NCBI GenBank assembly: GCA_945787295.1
Contig: CALZHQ010000070.1
Coordinates: forward strand, 1-24,477
DNA length: 24,477 nucleotides
Origin: an uncultured Desulfuromonadales bacterium
Lineage (GTDB): Bacteria; Desulfobacterota; Desulfuromonadia; Desulfuromonadales; Geopsychrobacteraceae
Reading direction: 5' to 3'
Under the pieces are notes generated by a model. It was not told the DNA's origin, ran no database searches, and worked only from the letters and a program-made list of their open reading frames with translations. Made by a program: the position numbers and the translations under genes. Each line of letters opens with the position of its first letter. The stretch's first letter is position 1. This document shows, piece by piece, positions 1 through 7,460 of the stretch.

Positions 1-880
1 GATGGCTCCACCGGTGTGTGGATAGGTGGTTCCATCCATATCATGACAGGAGGCACAGATAATGGTCGCACCGGCGAGCATATTGTTGCCGTCGGTCAGG
101 ACCGTCTGCCCGTAATGTCCCGGCAGGACCATGCCAACCAGAGCTTGATTATGGCAGGTGTCGCAGTTGGGAACCGGAGCAGTCGGGGCTGGAGCGGTCA
201 CGTTAACGTGCAATCCTGGCCAGGAAGTCTCACCAGGATGACAAGCAACACAGGCCGCGATAGCAGAGGCGTCCCCGGTGAAAGTCAGGTCTGAGCCGTT
301 ACAATCCTGATCAATACCATCGTAGGGGATGTCTAGAGCACCGGGGTTAATGGCTGCATTGGCATCATTACAGTCATCATTCAGGGCGGGGGCACCGCAG
401 GTACTGTTGGCGTCGAAATAACCGTCTCCGTCCGCGTCGGTCGGAAGCGAGCCCTCATCGGTCTGGCCATCACAGTTGTTATCAACGCCATCGCAAACCT
501 CGGTAGCACCGGGATTGATGCTGGCATCGTTGTCGTTACAGTCAAGAGGGAGGGGGGCGCAGGAACCGACGAAGTAAGTATCTCCGTCATTATCAAATGA
601 ACATAGGTCTGTCGATACGACACCGACGTCACCGGCAAAATTGACCGAGCCAGTACCACCGATGATCACGGTACCGAAAACACCGGAGGTCGACTCCTTG
701 GTGGTAAAGGTACAGCCTGGCCCAATCGTAGGCAGCCTGAATGGAGTCCAAACTGTGGACACCCCCATCGACCTGTACCGAAGGCGAACAGACCGCCGCA
801 AGTGAATCACTCTGGAGCGATGGCAATAACAGCAGACTGAAACATGCCATGACGACGAAGAGCCCTTTAAACATTCTCAT
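1..880 (-). pseudogene. Multiheme c-type cytochrome with MopE-like metal-binding repeats; 5' part only, frame broken near 725
   Basis: The gene runs off the left edge of the window, so its C-terminus is missing. The ATG at 880 follows AAGGGG with 7 nt spacing and opens a clear signal peptide (MRMFKGLFVVMACFSLLLLP), then a segment ending SIQAAYDWA. From about 720 to 1 the coding sense continues in another frame without any stop. That part holds two Asp/Asn/Cys-rich repeats of the MopE-type putative metal-binding family (DNDGD...CNDND...NPGATEVCDGVDNNCDGQTDEG is the first, quoted in pieces), at roughly 600-430 and 450-300, and then three heme-binding CXXCH motifs: CVACH near 240, CDTCH near 160 and CASCH near 50. 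A periplasmic or outer-surface electron-transfer role follows from the family. In related proteins a segment of about 30 residues normally separates the SIQAAYD region from the part that resumes here, so I infer an out-of-frame internal deletion rather than a simple 1-nt slip. An assembly indel is the alternative. Confidence 0.75.
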
Positions 881-1461
881 AATCCATCCCCTTGCTGTGC
901 ATATCATTCATAGTCACTATCGATATCAACTTTGCTGGCGCGGCAGCCTTATCCTCTACTGCCCTGCGCTGATTGGAAGTCGCTGCGGGAGACACGGCTG
1001 CAGGACCGTGCGCCTCCTCCCTCTTGGTTGCCATGCTAAGCAAACTTGCAACTTCCAGGCTTAAGTGCACACTAGGGAGCTTCAGTGCTCGCCTGGCTTA
1101 TTGGTGCAACTTTTACTACGCCATTTCGTGTGTCATGAAAGAATTGAGCCAAATCAACCGGTGCTCAAAATAAATACCGTAACGCCCCTAAACTACACAA
1201 AAAAACGTGCCTTCCATACGTTCCTGAACAACTAATTATGAACAGCAAGATGCAAAACTCATTTAATTTCAGCGATATCTCAAATCCAGATTGGGAATTT
1301 CCCCAGATTGAGAAATCGCTTGGCTCGACGAGTTTCTGATTCTCCCCAGTTGGCAAGAGGAGCTCAGCATCAACTTGAATAATCCTGGTGTCTGTCCAGC
1401 ATGGATTCATGAAGTATTGATGGTAAACTTATCGCAAAGGACTCTTTATTATCCGCGAACT
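881..1461. other. Divergent intergenic region between the cytochrome gene and lon
   Basis: No convincing gene is present. Visible structure: a nested inverted repeat at 1055-1096 (outer arms CCAGGC and GCCTGG, inner arms related to GCAC-ACT and AGTGC), and an 8-nt direct repeat CCAGATTG at 1286-1293 and 1303-1310 with a 17-nt period that flanks the dyad TGGGAATTTCCCCA. The second sits about 150 nt upstream of lon and could be an operator. No convincing sigma-70 or heat-shock (sigma-32) promoter could be fixed by eye. Confidence 0.4.
1055..1096. repeat. 42-nt nested inverted repeat in the cytochrome/lon divergent region
   Basis: The outer arms CCAGGC (1055-1060) and GCCTGG (1091-1096) are perfect complements. 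Inside, GTGCACACT and AGTGC can pair with one bulged base. The element lies about 175 nt upstream of the cytochrome start. It has no T-run on either side, so it does not look like a terminator. Confidence 0.5.
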
Positions 1462-3810
1462 ATGGATGGAGAAATGGGCACTGAAAGTCAGACCTACACG
1501 TTGCCGATACTGCCGCTGGAAGACACGGTACTTTTTCCGACGATTGCCATGCCGCTCTCAATCCAGAGGCCGGCATCGGTCAAGGCTGTCGAGGTCGCCC
1601 TGGCCAGTGAGAATCGGATGATTGCCATCTTTGCCAATAAGGCCGCCGAAACTGATCCTCCTCAGCCTGCTGGCCTCTATGATCTGGGCACGGTCGCAAC
1701 CATTCAACTGATCGCCAAGTTTGGCTCCACTTTGCAGATTGTTATCCATGGGGTTGAGCGCATAACGGTGGTCGATTTTATCCAGACCTCCCCTTTTCTT
1801 AAAGCGCAGGTCCGACCCTGGCCCTTGAAAAGAACTGACAATATCGAAACCGAGGCGTTGCAAAGAGAGGTCTTGAAGCTTACTGACCAATATTTCGCTT
1901 TGGCCCACCCTGATAAGAAGCTGCATGTCCCACCTTTTGTTAACCTCGAAGAAGACATCATGCAACTTGTCTATCCGGTCAGTATGCTTTTAAAACTTGA
2001 TCTGGCCAGTGAACAGGAACTGCTTTCGGCTTCCAGTGATAGAGACGCAATGAAGCTGTTCAGCGACCACCTCAACCATGAGATCCAGATTCTGGAGATC
2101 CGCAAAAAGATTTCTGACAAGGCTCAGGACCAGCTGAGTAAAGAACAGAAAAAGTATCTGCTCCGTGAGCAAATCAAGGCGATGCAGCAGGAACTGGGTG
2201 AAGGTTCGCCGGAAACGGAACGCAAAGAGTTACGCCACAAGTTTGAGGAATGCGAACTGCCGAAAAACGTTAAAGGCGAGGTTGGAAAAGAATTGGAACG
2301 CCTCGAGCAGATCCCGCCCTCTTCGCCAGAATACCAGGTGGCCTTGTCCCACCTGGAACTGGTCCTGGACCTTCCGTGGCAAACACTGACCACTGACAAT
2401 CTCGATTTGAACAATGCCCGGCAGGTCCTCGATCAGGACCACTATGGTTTAAAGGAGATCAAAGAGCGGATCGTCGAACAGTTGGCGGTGATGAAGCTCA
2501 ATCCACAGGCCAAAGCTCCGATCCTCTGTTTTGTCGGGCCACCGGGGGTCGGGAAAACCTCGCTGGGACAATCGATCGCCAGGGCCCTCGGGCGCAAGTT
2601 CGATCGCTTCAGCCTGGGTGGCATGCATGATGAGGCCGAGCTGCGTGGTCATCGCCGCACCTATATCGGTGCCATGCCGGGCCGGATCCTGCAGGCAATT
2701 CGTCGGGCCGGGGTTAAAAATCCCCTGCTGATGCTGGACGAAATCGACAAGCTGGGGCACGATTTTCGCGGTGATCCGGCGGCGGCGCTGATGGAAATCC
2801 TTGATCCGGCCCAGAATGACACTTTCCATGACAACTACCTCGACCTGCCTTTCGACCTGTCGCAGGTTTTTTTCATCACTACAGCCAATACGCTGGAAAG
2901 TATTCCCAAGCCGTTGCTCGATCGCATGGAAACCCTCCACCTGAGCGGCTACGGCGACGAGGAAAAAATGGAGATCGCCCATCGCTATCTTTTCCCGCGG
3001 CAGCGGGCCGGGGCCGGATTGCTGGAAAATCAGCTGGTCGTTGCCGATGCGACCCTGGCCGCCATCATCCGTCGCTATACCCGCGAGGCCGGGGTCCGGG
3101 AACTGGAACGGATGCTCGGCCGCCTGGCACGCAAGATCGCGGTGCGATTTGCCGAGGGCGCAACCACATCGGTCAGCATTGCGGTTGCCGATCTGCACGA
3201 ACTGCTCGGCCCGGAACGTTTTTTTGTTGAGCAGCTGCGCAAGGAGCTTTCCCCCGGGGTGGCGACCGGGCTGGCCTGGACAGAAGCTGGAGGGGATGTC
3301 CTGTATATCGAAGCGATCGAACTGCCCGAGGGCGAAAAGCTGACCCTCACCGGCCACCTCGGCGAGGTGATGAAAGAATCCGCGCTGGCCGCCAGCAGCT
3401 ATGTCATTGGTCATCTGCATGACTTCGGCAGTGCGAAAACGATTGCCGCAGTCCACCTGCACGTGCCCTCTGGGGCCATTCCCAAAGACGGACCCTCGGC
3501 GGGAGTGACCATGGCGGCGGCGCTGGCCTCGCTCTACCTCGGACAGCCGGTCAGGGGCGATACCGCGATGACCGGAGAGATCACCCTGAGCGGTTTGGTT
3601 CTTCCGGTCGGTGGGATCAAAGAAAAGATTCTTGCAGCCCGCCGGGCCGGAATTCTGCGAGTGATTCTGCCACGTAAGAATGATAAAGATTTGTCATCAT
3701 TGCCGGACCAGGTCAGAGACGAAATGGAATTCATTTTTGCCGATCGGATCGAAGATGTTTTAAGCGCGGCAATTCCGGCCTTGAGGATCGGGGGAACTGG
3801 TCGCAAATAA
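1462..3810 (+). CDS. lon: ATP-dependent protease Lon (endopeptidase La)
   Basis: Cytoplasmic AAA+ serine protease that degrades damaged and regulatory proteins. With the ATG at 1462 it has 782 residues, nearly the 784 of the E. coli enzyme. Order: N-terminal substrate-binding LON domain (about 10-200, beginning [13 protein letters not shown]), coiled linker, AAA+ module with Walker A GPPGVGKT (359-366) and Walker [12 protein letters not shown], then the S16 protease domain with the catalytic serine in DGPSAG (S679) and lysine in GGIKEK (K722), the same numbering as E. coli Lon. The start is uncertain: the frame stays open to a TTG at 1375 preceded by AGGAG at 12 nt, but those extra 29 residues do not look like Lon; the ATG at 1474 has GGAG only 2 nt away. 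A zinc dehydrogenase follows 67 nt later with no terminator between, so the two are probably cotranscribed. Many Desulfuromonadales carry more than one Lon; this may be a second copy. Confidence 0.95.
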   Translation: MDGEMGTESQTYTLPILPLEDTVLFPTIAMPLSIQRPASVKAVEVALASENRMIAIFANKAAETDPPQPAGLYDLGTVATIQLIAKFGSTLQIVIHGVERITVVDFIQTSPFLKAQVRPWPLKRTDNIETEALQREVLKLTDQYFALAHPDKKLHVPPFVNLEEDIMQLVYPVSMLLKLDLASEQELLSASSDRDAMKLFSDHLNHEIQILEIRKKISDKAQDQLSKEQKKYLLREQIKAMQQELGEGSPETERKELRHKFEECELPKNVKGEVGKELERLEQIPPSSPEYQVALSHLELVLDLPWQTLTTDNLDLNNARQVLDQDHYGLKEIKERIVEQLAVMKLNPQAKAPILCFVGPPGVGKTSLGQSIARALGRKFDRFSLGGMHDEAELRGHRRTYIGAMPGRILQAIRRAGVKNPLLMLDEIDKLGHDFRGDPAAALMEILDPAQNDTFHDNYLDLPFDLSQVFFITTANTLESIPKPLLDRMETLHLSGYGDEEKMEIAHRYLFPRQRAGAGLLENQLVVADATLAAIIRRYTREAGVRELERMLGRLARKIAVRFAEGATTSVSIAVADLHELLGPERFFVEQLRKELSPGVATGLAWTEAGGDVLYIEAIELPEGEKLTLTGHLGEVMKESALAASSYVIGHLHDFGSAKTIAAVHLHVPSGAIPKDGPSAGVTMAAALASLYLGQPVRGDTAMTGEITLSGLVLPVGGIKEKILAARRAGILRVILPRKNDKDLSSLPDQVRDEMEFIFADRIEDVLSAAIPALRIGGTGRK

Positions 3811-3877
3811 TAGCTTCTCTCGGTCTGAAAAAACGGATCTGACCACCACACGGTCTGCACCGCATCATGGAGGAACT

Positions 3878-4927
3878 GTGTCCCGGACAATGAACGCCAT
3901 GCTGCTGAGAAAGATAGTCGACCTGCAGGTCGAGACGGCCCCTTTGTTGCCAGCGGAAGTTCCGATTCCAGAGCCTGGCCACGGCGAGGTGCGGATTAGG
4001 GTCATGACCTGTGGGGTCTGCCACACGGAACTTGATGAAATAGAGGGGCGAACCCCACCGCCCCGTCTGCCGGTCATTCCCGGACACCAGGTCGTAGGCC
4101 GGATCGATAGACTCGGTCCAGATGTCAGCGATCGGCAACTTGGCGAGCGGGTCGGGGTCGCCTGGATCTACTCCGCTTGCGGTCACTGTAACTGGTGCCG
4201 AACCGAACGGGAAAATCTCTGCCCTGAATTTCGCGGCACTGGCCGTGATGCGGATGGCGGGTACGCGGAATATATGCTGGCGCCGGCCGCCTTTGTCCAG
4301 CCGATTCCGGAGCTGTTCAGTTCTGCCGAAGCGGCACCACTGCTCTGTGCAGGTGCCATCGGTTATCGCTCCCTGCGCTTGGCGCAATTGCAGCCGGGCG
4401 CACCTCTCGGACTGACCGGTTTTGGCGCCTCGGCCCATCTGGTGTTGAAGCTTGCCCGGCACCGCTATCCGGATCTGCCGGTATATGTTTTTGCCCGCAG
4501 CGCAAAAGAGCGCCACTTCGCCCTTGAACTTGGCGCTGCCTGGGCTGGAGACTGCGACGAGCAGGCGCCGGAATTACTGCAGGCGATCATCGATACCACC
4601 CCGGTCTGGAAACCGGTTATCTGTGCTCTGCGCCAGCTTGAACCGGGAGGTCGGTTGGTGATCAATGCCATCCGCAAGGAAAACAATGATCGCGCGCTAC
4701 TGGCAGAGCTCGATTATCCACACGATCTCTGGCTGGAGAAAACCATTCAAAGCGTTGCCAACGTCAGTCGCGCCGATGTCCGGGAGTTTCTCGCGCTGGC
4801 GGCAGAGATCCCGTTGTGCCCGACAATTGAGGAATTCCCGCTGGCAGAGGCCAATCGCGCCTTGCTGGAGCTGAAACAGCGCAAAATCCGCGGAGCCAAG
4901 GTGCTGAGAATCGGGCCGGATGAGTAG
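3878..4927 (+). CDS. Zinc-dependent alcohol dehydrogenase family protein
   Basis: Medium-chain (MDR) oxidoreductase, 349 residues, expected to be a cytoplasmic NAD(P)-dependent alcohol or aldehyde oxidoreductase. The GroES-like half has the catalytic-zinc segment CGVCHT (C48, H49) and the conserved PGHQVVG histidine. The structural-zinc loop CGHCNWC...C has four cysteines in the usual C-x2-C-x2-C-x7-C spacing. The Rossmann nucleotide-binding glycines appear in LTGFGASAHLV near residue 185. The GTG start at 3878 follows GGAGGA with only 3 nt spacing; an ATG at 3890 in the same frame is possible but has a 15-nt gap. It follows lon by 67 nt on the same strand, so a shared transcript is likely, though a functional link is not evident. 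Substrate cannot be read from the sequence. Confidence 0.9.
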   Translation: MSRTMNAMLLRKIVDLQVETAPLLPAEVPIPEPGHGEVRIRVMTCGVCHTELDEIEGRTPPPRLPVIPGHQVVGRIDRLGPDVSDRQLGERVGVAWIYSACGHCNWCRTERENLCPEFRGTGRDADGGYAEYMLAPAAFVQPIPELFSSAEAAPLLCAGAIGYRSLRLAQLQPGAPLGLTGFGASAHLVLKLARHRYPDLPVYVFARSAKERHFALELGAAWAGDCDEQAPELLQAIIDTTPVWKPVICALRQLEPGGRLVINAIRKENNDRALLAELDYPHDLWLEKTIQSVANVSRADVREFLALAAEIPLCPTIEEFPLAEANRALLELKQRKIRGAKVLRIGPDE

Positions 4928-5317
4928 ACAGTTGGTCGGTTTTGCGAAAGATGTTTTGTTGCTATCTGTTTGCCCATTTTTCACGGCAATAACAATTGAG
5001 ATTTTTCAGCTGTTTGCTATTCTAAAAACAGACTCTATAGATAATCAGTTCTGATTCAAATCCCTATGGTGGATTTCAGATGCTATGAAAGCCGCCCTCT
5101 GGTTGTTGCTCCCTCCCCAGCCCCCTGAAAGGCCCCTGAGTCCGCTGGCCGAAGATAGAAACAAGAAAATTGCCACGAACCGGCAAGAACAGCCATTGAT
5201 TCATGTTGCTGTAGGGCAGAGAGTTTTCGCGACTGCCAGATTTTTCCCAAGCAGACTCTCTGAAACACCAAATCAAGCCCTTCTACCTGTTAAGCAGAAG
5301 AAAAGGAGCTTTGAGCT
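4928..5317. other. Intergenic region upstream of a small gene
   Basis: No supported gene. A 79-codon open frame from 5085 has no ribosome binding site and resembles no family I know. A weak promoter-like pair lies at 4996-5023. The last 20 nt hold the strong AAAAGGAGCT binding site for the gene at 5318. No clear terminator for the upstream dehydrogenase is seen. Confidence 0.4.
4996..5023 (+). promoter_or_regulatory. Weak sigma-70-like promoter candidate
   Basis: TTGAGA (4996-5001), 16-nt spacer, TATTCT (5018-5023). It would leave a leader of roughly 290 nt before the small gene at 5318. Judged by eye only. Confidence 0.2.
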
Positions 5318-5530
5318 ATGTTAATCCCTGTGGTGTTAAAAGATGGGCAGGAACAGACCGTTGAAAAATGTGAATTTCAGTATCTCTTGACCAGCAATCA
5401 AATTCTCTTTTTCAAACGTACCAAGCAGTGGGTTGTCGTTGGCCGTGATCGATTACGTGGCAAGCTGACGCCGTACCAGGGGAAAGAACGACGTAACCTC
5501 GAGGTATATACCGCAAAATATTGGTATTAG
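5318..5530 (+). CDS. Small conserved protein of the 'MLIPV' type (70 aa)
   Basis: Function unknown. The start is decided by a strong AAAAGGAGCT site about 8 nt before the ATG. The protein begins MLIPVVLKDGQEQTVEKCEF and continues with a pattern (ILFFKR...WVVVGRDRLRG...YQGKERRN) that I recall from small proteins of Geobacter and Desulfuromonas, where the N-terminal MLIPVV and a late GxERR are the most constant parts. It is basic, has no signal peptide or membrane segment, and one cysteine. It stands alone on its transcript apart from the similarly organised small gene at 5858. The resemblance is from memory and not from a search. Confidence 0.75.
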   Translation: MLIPVVLKDGQEQTVEKCEFQYLLTSNQILFFKRTKQWVVVGRDRLRGKLTPYQGKERRNLEVYTAKYWY

Positions 5531-5857
5531 CTTTTGTCGCCGCTCCAATATTGCCTTTCAACATCGTCTGCCCTCAGGTTAAGGCCACAGTTGTTAATTT
5601 TTATCTGCTATCAAAAGCGGTTGTTTGATCAGCGGTCCTCTTTTCTGGTGAACAATTTCCCCCGGACCTGTCAGAGAACAGAGAAACTCTGCCGGGACAA
5701 CCAACGTATTAAGCTTCCTGTGAGGTTCTTACGCGTCGTTCACTTGTTGTGTGCTCAGTTGCCTTTTGCTCTTTGACTGATAGATAATCAAATAAATGGA
5801 CCTTGTCAGGCTGGTTGCCAACTGTGCAGCCGCGTCAAATGAAAAGGAGCTATCGCT
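5531..5857. other. 327-nt gap between two small genes, containing a long hairpin
   Basis: No gene with a plausible ribosome binding site is seen. It holds a two-part hairpin (CCCGG 5661-5665 with CCGGG 5692-5696, and CAGAG 5672-5676 with CTCTG 5687-5691, leaving a 6-nt bulge) and a short stem ATCAAA/TTTGAT near 5609-5628. A promoter-like pair is at 5759-5788. This could be a structured leader or a small RNA; neither is shown. Confidence 0.4.
5759..5788 (+). promoter_or_regulatory. Sigma-70-like promoter candidate for the zinc-knuckle gene
   Basis: TTGCCT (5759-5764) and GATAAT (5783-5788) are separated by 18 nt; TAGATA at 16 nt is an overlapping alternative. It sits about 70 nt before the ATG at 5858. 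Confidence 0.3.
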
Positions 5858-6085
5858 ATGGAGCAAGTTTATGAATGTGCCACTTGCGGGATTGTGGCGA
5901 AAAAAAAAGGTCATTTGTGCAACCCGATCGACCTGGAAAATAAGGGTGATTATTGTGGTCATTCGTCCAGCCTGAAAACCGCGATGATGTGTCCTGAAGA
6001 AACCAGGCTTCTCGATTATGAGTGCAGTAACTGTGGCCGGCCGGCCGAATCTCCCGATCTGCTCTGTAAACCGAGGGAAGTGTAA
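5858..6085 (+). CDS. Small protein with duplicated zinc-knuckle motif (75 aa)
   Basis: The start is fixed by AAAAGGAGCT about 7 nt before the ATG. The protein is two similar halves: YECATCG...HLCNP (C7, C10, C21) and YECSNCG...LLCKP (C56, C59, C70), each C-x2-C followed ten residues later by a third Cys and a Lys/Asn-Pro, with two further cysteines at 33 and 45 between them. This suggests one or two bound zinc ions or another thiol-ligated metal. It has no signal peptide, so it is cytoplasmic. I recall similar orphan proteins in Geobacter-like genomes but know no function. It ends 15 nt before a strong terminator, so it is the last gene of its transcript. Confidence 0.8.
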   Translation: MEQVYECATCGIVAKKKGHLCNPIDLENKGDYCGHSSSLKTAMMCPEETRLLDYECSNCGRPAESPDLLCKPREV

Positions 6086-6100
6086 AAAGTATTTTGGATT

Positions 6101-6134
6101 AAAAGCGGGATCCGGGGAGGGTCCCGCTTTTTTT
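6101..6134 (+). terminator. Rho-independent terminator after the zinc-knuckle gene
   Basis: AAAAGCGGGA (6101-6110) pairs perfectly with TCCCGCTTTT (6122-6131) around an 11-nt G-rich loop, and the run of T continues to 6134. Confidence 0.9.
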
Positions 6135-6199
6135 CTGCCCAGCTCTCAACCCTCAGCTGAATCGTTTACAATACTTTAGTGAGTAAGGCAGAGAGAGAT

Positions 6200-7189
6200 A
6201 TGCGGCGGATGATTATTCTGGCACTTATAATTATCGCTCTTAGTCTGCTGGCGGTTGCCTGGTATGCCCGGCATGAGCGACAGCAGCTAATTGCCGTGCC
6301 GGTGGCGGTGCTAACTGAGGAGCAAAACCGGCTGGCTAAGCGGTTGGAAGCGCATGTCAGGGTCCTGGCGCAGGAGATTGGCGAAAGAAATCTGTGGCAG
6401 ATGCCTGAATTGCGGGCGGCGGCCGATTATATTGTTGCTCAGCTGCAGTCAGCGGGGTTGCGGGTTGAACGGCAAGAGTATCAGGCCGAAGGGGAGCGGG
6501 TAGAAAACCTGGTCGCCGAAATTCCGGGCAGTGAATCACCAGAGCAGATCTTGCTTATCGGAGCCCACTACGATTCAGTTCGCGGCTCGCCCGGTGCGAA
6601 CGATAACGGCTCAGGGGTGGCTGCGCTGCTGGAACTGGCTCATCAGTTCGCTACCAGTCGTCCCAAACGGACCCTCCGCTTCGTTGCATTTACCAATGAG
6701 GAGCCGCCCTTTTTTAAAACCGCCCAGATGGGCAGCCGGGTTTACGCTGAACAGGCAGCGGGTCAGGGGGATAAAATTGTCGGCATGCTCTGCCTGGAGA
6801 CGCTCGGCTATTATATTCAGGAGCCCGGCAGCCAAAACTTTCCCTTCCCTCCGATGGTGGTGTATTACCCGGATGAGGGTAACTTTATCGCCTTCGTCAC
6901 CAATTTCTCCTCCCAACGACTGCTGAAAAAAAGCCTGACCATATTCCGGCGGCAAAGCAATTTTCCCGCCGAAGGGCTGGTCGCTCCCGGCTGGCTTCCC
7001 GGGGTTGACTGGTCCGATCACTGGTCGTTCTGGCGTACTGGTTACCCGGCGATCATGATTACCGACACCGCCCCCTACCGTTACCCCCACTACCACAGCT
7101 GGGAGGATTCCGCGGATAAGCTGAATTACCCGGAATTTGCTCGGGTGATTGATGGGGTGGGGAGAATGATCCAAAAAATGATAAATTGA
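6200..7189 (+). CDS. M28 family zinc peptidase, membrane-anchored
   Basis: Predicted periplasm-facing aminopeptidase of family M28, 329 residues. An N-terminal membrane anchor (MIILALIIIALSLLAVAWY, about 4-22) is followed by a short stalk and the peptidase domain. Visible di-zinc site residues: GAHYDS (H123), GANDNGSG (D135), FTNEEPPFF (E167 as the likely general base, E168 as ligand) and HYHSWEDS (H299). The peptide substrate is unknown. The ATG at 6200 gives a compact signal-anchor with a weak GAGAGA site; an in-frame GTG at 6179 adds seven residues and has no binding site. It stands alone: a strong terminator lies upstream and a convergent operon downstream. Confidence 0.9.
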   Translation: MRRMIILALIIIALSLLAVAWYARHERQQLIAVPVAVLTEEQNRLAKRLEAHVRVLAQEIGERNLWQMPELRAAADYIVAQLQSAGLRVERQEYQAEGERVENLVAEIPGSESPEQILLIGAHYDSVRGSPGANDNGSGVAALLELAHQFATSRPKRTLRFVAFTNEEPPFFKTAQMGSRVYAEQAAGQGDKIVGMLCLETLGYYIQEPGSQNFPFPPMVVYYPDEGNFIAFVTNFSSQRLLKKSLTIFRRQSNFPAEGLVAPGWLPGVDWSDHWSFWRTGYPAIMITDTAPYRYPHYHSWEDSADKLNYPEFARVIDGVGRMIQKMIN

Positions 7190-7460
7190 AGGGGACAGGC
7201 TTGTGAAATAGGGTTGTTTTTCGGCCACGGTTTACAGTTTTTCAGCAATTTCATTACAAGCTTTGTCAGCATAATATCGGACATGTCGCTTAGCGCTTCG
7301 AAGCCGTCCGCGCGAAGCCCTTTCATTTATAGCAACAACCAGCGTCCGGTAGAACGCCACGGATTGAAAATACAGGGACCGGGCATCGGAGGGGGGGCGA
7401 CCTTACCCGATCCCTGCAGGAAGGCACGATTTCCGAAATAAAATCGCGCTTTCCGAATAG
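7190..7460. other. Gap between convergent M28 peptidase and flavoprotein genes
   Basis: No supported gene. It includes a G7 run near 7390 and an imperfect hairpin at 7424-7449 that may act as a weak terminator. Confidence 0.4.
7424..7452. terminator. Possible weak terminator between convergent genes
   Basis: GCACGATTT (7424-7432) pairs with AAATCGCGC (7441-7449) with one A/C mismatch and an 8-nt loop, then only three T on the plus strand. It lies 12 nt past the stop of the flavoprotein gene on the other strand. Confidence 0.3.

Noticed and set aside
881..1130. GEMM-type (c-di-GMP or cGAMP) riboswitch upstream of the multiheme cytochrome
   Set aside because: Such riboswitches precede cytochrome genes in Geobacter, so I looked for the conserved GCAAA and tetraloop-receptor segments on the minus strand; the required pairing is not present.
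1310..1374. Sigma-32 heat-shock promoter for lon
   Set aside because: A CTTGGCT and a CCCCAGTT element occur, but their spacing and match to consensus are too poor to claim.
2449..3462. Long open frame antisense to lon
   Set aside because: It is a mirror of the G+C-rich lon coding frame, without a ribosome site or family resemblance.
5085..5324. 79-codon open frame before the small gene at 5318
   Set aside because: No ribosome binding site, Pro-rich unstructured content, and it overlaps the well-supported start at 5318.
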